From: JAOPZW01 sp963851295
Lineage (GTDB): Bacteria > Actinomycetota > Thermoleophilia > Solirubrobacterales > Solirubrobacteraceae
Assembly (NCBI GenBank): GCA_963851295.1
Contig: CAWKOS010000008.1
Coordinates: forward strand, 124,001-188,000
Reading direction: 5' to 3'
DNA length: 64,000 nucleotides
A model generated the notes under the pieces. The model was not told the origin of the DNA. It did not search any database and saw only the letters and a program-made list of their open reading frames with translations. Below are positions 61,067 through 64,000 of this stretch, piece after piece. A program made the position numbers and the translations under genes. Each line of letters starts with the position of its first letter. The stretch's first letter is position 1.

Positions 61067-61320
61067 GCGCGGCCCGACCCGAGGACGAGAGCTTCCTGGA
61101 GGCGCTCACCGACTCGAGCCTGTACTCGATCGGCGCGTACTTCTGCGACCGCTCGCCCGACCTCGTCGACGACGTCCTGCGCGACAGCGAGGAGATCGAG
61201 CGCCTCGGCCTCGTCCGCTGGGCGCAGCGCGAGGGCACCGAGGTGCCGGCCGCCTTCCAGACGCTCGTCACCGGCCTGGCCGTGCGGTACTTCAAGGCCG
61301 TCGCGGGCAGCGGCAGCTAG
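61063..61320 (+). CDS. 85-residue protein coupled to the ECF gene
   Basis: Starts at TTG 61063, overlapping the sigma stop as TTGA. 'EDESFLEALTDSSLYSIGAY' and 'FCDRSPDLVDDVLRDSEEIE', 'LGLVRWAQREGTEVPAAFQT' suggest an all-helical soluble protein. No family recognised. Coupling suggests a role with the sigma factor, or it may only share the transcript. The tRNA follows 14 bases later. Confidence 0.55.
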   Translation: MSAARPEDESFLEALTDSSLYSIGAYFCDRSPDLVDDVLRDSEEIERLGLVRWAQREGTEVPAAFQTLVTGLAVRYFKAVAGSGS

Positions 61321-61334
61321 ACTCGGGTCCTCTT

Positions 61335-61408
61335 CGGGGCGTGGCGCAGCCTGGTAGCGCGCACCGTTCGGGTCGGTGAGGTCCCCGGTTCAAATCCGGG
61401 CGCCCCGA
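61335..61408 (+). tRNA. tRNA-Pro (anticodon CGG)
   Basis: A 74-base cloverleaf: acceptor CGGGGCG/CGCCCCG, D-stem GCGC/GCGC, anticodon stem CACCG/CGGTG with loop TTCGGGT (anticodon CGG), T-arm CCCGG-TTCAAAT-CCGGG, discriminator A. CCA is not encoded. Followed by a GGCGCC-TTC-GGCGCC hairpin. Confidence 0.97.
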
Positions 61409-61412
61409 TTTT

Positions 61413-61427
61413 GGCGCCTTCGGCGCC
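61413..61427 (+). terminator. hairpin after tRNA-Pro
   Basis: Perfect 6-bp stem GGCGCC/GGCGCC with TTC loop, four bases after the tRNA. The T-run is before rather than after the stem, so it is a processing or pausing signal more than a strong terminator. Confidence 0.4.
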
Positions 61428-61458
61428 CCTCCCCGGTCATCCCCTGGAAGGAGCTTTC

Positions 61459-62085
61459 GTGTCGATCGATCCCTCGCGCACCGCCATCGTCCTGATCGAG
61501 TACCAGAACGACTTCACCTCGGAGGGCGGGGTCCTGCATGGGGCTGTCCAGGAGGTCATGGAGAAGACGGGGATGCTCGAGAACACGCGCAGGCTCGTGG
61601 AGGGCGCGCGGGCGGCCGGCGCCACGATCGTGCACGCGCCGATCACCTTCGCCCCCGGGTACGGCGAGCTCTCCGATCACCCCTACGGCATCCTCAAGGG
61701 CGTCGTCGACTCGACCGCGTTCGTGAAGGGCGAGTGGGGCGCCGAGATCGTCGACGCGCTCGCGCCTCAGCAGGGTGACGTCGTCGTCGAGGGCAAGCGC
61801 GGGCTGGACACCTTCGCCACGACGAACCTCGACTTCATCCTGCGCGCCCGCGGGATCACGACCATCGTCCTCGGCGGCTTCCTCACGAACTGCTGCGTGG
61901 AGTCGACGATGCGCACCGGCTACGAGAAGGGCTACCAGGTCATCACGCTCTCGGACTGCGTCGCGGGGACCTCCACGGAGGAGCACGAGAACGCGATCCG
62001 CTTCGACTACCCGATGTTCTCCGACGTGATGACCTCGGACGCCGTGACCGGGGAGCTGAGCGGGGCTCCGGTCGCCTCGGGCTGA
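61459..62085 (+). CDS. isochorismatase-family cysteine hydrolase
   Basis: 208 residues from GTG 61459, preceded by GGAAGGAG. Catalytic triad Asp in 'IVLIEYQNDFTSEGG', Lys in 'VVEGKRGLDTF' and Cys in 'GGFLTNCCVESTMRTGYEKG'. The family includes isochorismatase, nicotinamidase and related amidases; substrate unknown. Located between the tRNA and the peroxidase gene. Confidence 0.92.
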   Translation: MSIDPSRTAIVLIEYQNDFTSEGGVLHGAVQEVMEKTGMLENTRRLVEGARAAGATIVHAPITFAPGYGELSDHPYGILKGVVDSTAFVKGEWGAEIVDALAPQQGDVVVEGKRGLDTFATTNLDFILRARGITTIVLGGFLTNCCVESTMRTGYEKGYQVITLSDCVAGTSTEEHENAIRFDYPMFSDVMTSDAVTGELSGAPVASG

Positions 62086-62118
62086 CCGCACACCTCTGCG
62101 CGTGCGAACATCGCCGTG

Positions 62119-63141
62119 ATGGAGCACGGTGCGTGGGAGCGCGTCCCGATCAACGCGCAGAGCGTCGAGGCGCCGCTGTCGCGCTCGGCCGTCTTCCTGG
62201 TGATGACCGCGGGCGGGGGCGAGGGGGACCTGGCGCGCATCCGCGATGTGCTCGGGGCGGTCGGCGACCTCGTGAAGAACGTCGGGTTCCGGGACCTCGG
62301 AGGGCGGCTGTCGTGCGTGGTGGGGATCGGGTCGGCGTTGTGGGACCGGCTGTCGCCGGGCCGGCGGCCGGCGCAGCTGCGTCCCTTCGCGCGGATCGAG
62401 GGTCCGGTGCACGCGGCGCCGTCGACGCCGGGGGACCTGCTCTTCCACATCCGCGCCGAGCGCGAGGACATGACCTTCGAGCTCGAGCGCCAGCTGCTGG
62501 ACCTCGTCGGCGACGCGGCCCGGGTGGCGGACGAGACGACGGGCTTTCGCTACTTCGACGCCCGCGACCTGCTCGGCTTCGTCGACGGCACGGCCAACCC
62601 GACCGGGGCGGAGCTGCCCGACGCGGCGCTCATCGGCGCGGACGCCGACCCCGAGTTCGCCGGCGGCAGCTACGTGGTCGTCCAGAAGTACGTGCACGAC
62701 ATGGCCGGTTGGGCGGCGCTGTCGACCGAGGAGCAGGAGGCGATCATGGGCCGGACCAAGATCGACAACATCGAGCTCGACGACGACGACGCGCCCCGCA
62801 AGTCCCACAAGACGCTCGCGACGATCGAGGACCCGGACGGGGGCGAGCTGGCCATCCTGCGCGACAACATGCCCTTCGGGCGCCCGGGCGCGGGGGAGTT
62901 CGGCACCTACTTCATCGGCTACGCGAGCCGGCTCTGGGTCATCGAGAAGATGCTCGAGCGGATGTTCGTCGGGGTGCCGCCCGGCGCCTACGACCGGCTC
63001 CTGGACTTCTCGACCGCGGTCACCGGGGCGACCTTCTTCGTGCCCACCGCGGCGATGCTCGAGGGGCTGGGCGAAGCGCCATCGGCCCCGACCACGGCCT
63101 CGCGGTCGCTGGGCATCGGCTCGCTGCGTGGGCAGACCTAG
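62119..63141 (+). CDS. DyP-type peroxidase with encapsulin cargo-loading tail
   Basis: 340 residues (ATG 62119; GTG 62116 just ahead). GxxDG motif 'GFVDGTANP', heme-proximal His in 'RKSHKTLATIED', distal Arg in 'ILRDNMPFGRPG', plus 'VQKYVHDMAGWAALSTEEQE' as in encapsulated B/P-type DyPs. The last residues, 'SRSLGIGSLRGQT', match the encapsulin targeting peptide (LGIGSL[KR]) after a flexible Ala/Pro/Thr linker. No encapsulin shell gene lies in the window on either side. Confidence 0.93.
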   Translation: MEHGAWERVPINAQSVEAPLSRSAVFLVMTAGGGEGDLARIRDVLGAVGDLVKNVGFRDLGGRLSCVVGIGSALWDRLSPGRRPAQLRPFARIEGPVHAAPSTPGDLLFHIRAEREDMTFELERQLLDLVGDAARVADETTGFRYFDARDLLGFVDGTANPTGAELPDAALIGADADPEFAGGSYVVVQKYVHDMAGWAALSTEEQEAIMGRTKIDNIELDDDDAPRKSHKTLATIEDPDGGELAILRDNMPFGRPGAGEFGTYFIGYASRLWVIEKMLERMFVGVPPGAYDRLLDFSTAVTGATFFVPTAAMLEGLGEAPSAPTTASRSLGIGSLRGQT

Positions 63142-63246
63142 CTCGGCGACGCCGTCCGGGCCCCCTCACCCCTTGGGAGTGATGCGCGGTCACCCCGCCG
63201 CGGGAGACGATCCCGCGCCGTCCGGCGCGAACACGAGGAGGGCACG

Positions 63247-64000
63247 ACGGCGCCGATAGACCGCGAGCGGGTCCTGCGAACGCTGACCTTCTGGCTTCGG
63301 CCTGCCTTCGCGCTGCGCGTGGTCAACCGCTTCCAGAAGGTGGCGGGGTTCGACCGTGCCGTGGCGCTGGCGTCAAGCGCGCTGACGGCGCTCATCCCGC
63401 TCACCATCATCACCAGCGCGGTGCTCTCGAAGCTGGGGATCAAGGACGCCGCGGCCCGGATCATCGACCGCTACGACCTCACCGGCGACGGGGCCGAGGC
63501 GGTGCGCGACGCGTTCTCGCCGGCGAACGGGGCGACCACGAGCCTCGGGATCGTCGGCGTGCTGTTCCTGCTGCTCGCGGTGCTGAGCTTCACGAGGGCG
63601 GCGCAGCGCCTGTTCGAGCAGACGTGGGAGCTCAAGGCACTGAGCGTGCGCAACACGGTCAACGGCCTGCTCTGGGTGGGCGTGCTGGCGGTGTACTCCG
63701 CGGGTACCGGTGCCATCCACGGTGAGGTCGACGCGGGGCGCTTCGACCTCGTCGCCTCGGCCATCGTCATGCCCGTGACCTTCGCCTTCCTGGTCTGGAG
63801 CGGCTGGGTCCTCAGCGCCAAGCGGATCGCGCGGGCCGACCTCGTGCCGTTCGGCGTCGTCGCGGCGGTCCTCCTGGCCATCTACTCGGTGGGCGCGACC
63901 GTGTACGTGCCGCACCTGTTCAGCACGTATGCCAACCGCTACGGGGTGATCGGCGCCGTCTTCGCGATCATCTCGACGCTCTTCTGCGTGATGGTCGTGC
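63247..64000 (+). CDS. YihY/BrkB-family membrane protein, 3' end outside window
   Basis: About 251 residues visible. 'FQKVAGFDRAVALASSALTA', 'LIPLTIITSAVL', 'LLAVLSFTRAAQRLFEQTWE' and further hydrophobic helices match the YihY/BrkB family (formerly called ribonuclease BN). No ATG, GTG or TTG is in frame between the preceding stop and the core. ACG 63247, five bases after AGGAGG (63236-63241), is the most plausible initiation site by position; a frameshift from ATG 63182 (which reads 25 codons in another frame) is the alternative. Confidence 0.8.

Noticed and set aside
61411..61458. ATG start for the isochorismatase-like gene at 61411
   Set aside because: It directly follows the tRNA 3' end and its hairpin; GTG 61459 has a strong Shine-Dalgarno and fits the family.
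63247..64000. Encapsulin shell gene downstream of DyP
   Set aside because: The product is a multi-spanning YihY/BrkB membrane protein, not an HK97-fold shell.

Overview
The window is about 70 percent G+C or more, with short gene spacing, many ATGA/GTGA stop-start overlaps, frequent GTG starts and zinc-ribbon (C+) forms of S4, S14 and L36. Together with the protein repertoire this points to an actinobacterium, most likely class Thermoleophilia (Solirubrobacterales-like); the class is my inference from remembered families, not a computed placement.

Layout. 1-6351: a truncated alpha/beta hydrolase, a multi-spanning GT-C-like membrane protein, then a divergent amine/amino-acid catabolic unit (class III aminotransferase, PucR-type regulator, alanine dehydrogenase), the last two in one uninterrupted frame. 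6348-9736: a minus-strand drug-efflux style operon (DHA2 transporter, MarR regulator, MBL hydrolase, nitroreductase) with a MarR-like operator in front. 9873-30562 and 33894-36839: the str, S10, spc and alpha ribosomal operons in nearly canonical order (rpsL rpsG // fusA tuf, rpsJ rplC rplD rplW rplB rpsS rplV rpsC rplP rpmC rpsQ rplN rplX rplE rpsN rpsH rplF rplR rpsE rpmD rplO secY adk map // rpmJ rpsM rpsK rpsD rpoA rplQ). Two islands interrupt them. Island 1 (10.75-14.1 kb) sits between rpsG and fusA: an AbiEi/DUF559-like protein fused in frame to a minimal nucleotidyltransferase, a HEPN partner, a secreted glycerophosphodiesterase and a membrane protein. Island 2 (30.6-33.7 kb) sits between map and rpmJ, where infA would be expected: a secreted protein, a repeat-rich non-coding stretch, proline iminopeptidase and a Vps62-like protein; infA is not in the window.

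36855-63141: housekeeping and accessory genes. These include gluconolactonase-like and truA; a ribbon-helix-helix regulator with a phased operator array plus a DUF4097 protein; methyltransferase, aldo/keto reductase, epimerase; an XRE regulator with two palindromic operators; surE-ligA-DUF202 pair; a GNAT-hydrolase fusion; a PBP4-type peptidase; patatin; Fn3 protein; HisC-like aminotransferase; FAD oxidoreductase; FadD; NIF3; an ECF sigma factor carrying its own zinc anti-sigma motif and membrane anchor; tRNA-Pro(CGG); isochorismatase-like hydrolase; and a DyP peroxidase with an encapsulin-loading tail. The window ends inside a BrkB/YihY membrane protein.

Most notable: (i) the AbiEi/DUF559-MNT + HEPN locus, preceded by a 39-bp palindrome whose architecture recurs 20 kb away with a compensatorily changed inner stem; (ii) four ribosomal proteins (S3, L22, S17, S5) with long low-complexity extensions; (iii) the sigma/anti-sigma fusion that appears to start at AUA; (iv) helically phased operator repeats in front of the RHH gene. 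All calls are by eye from translation and motif recognition; no searches were run.
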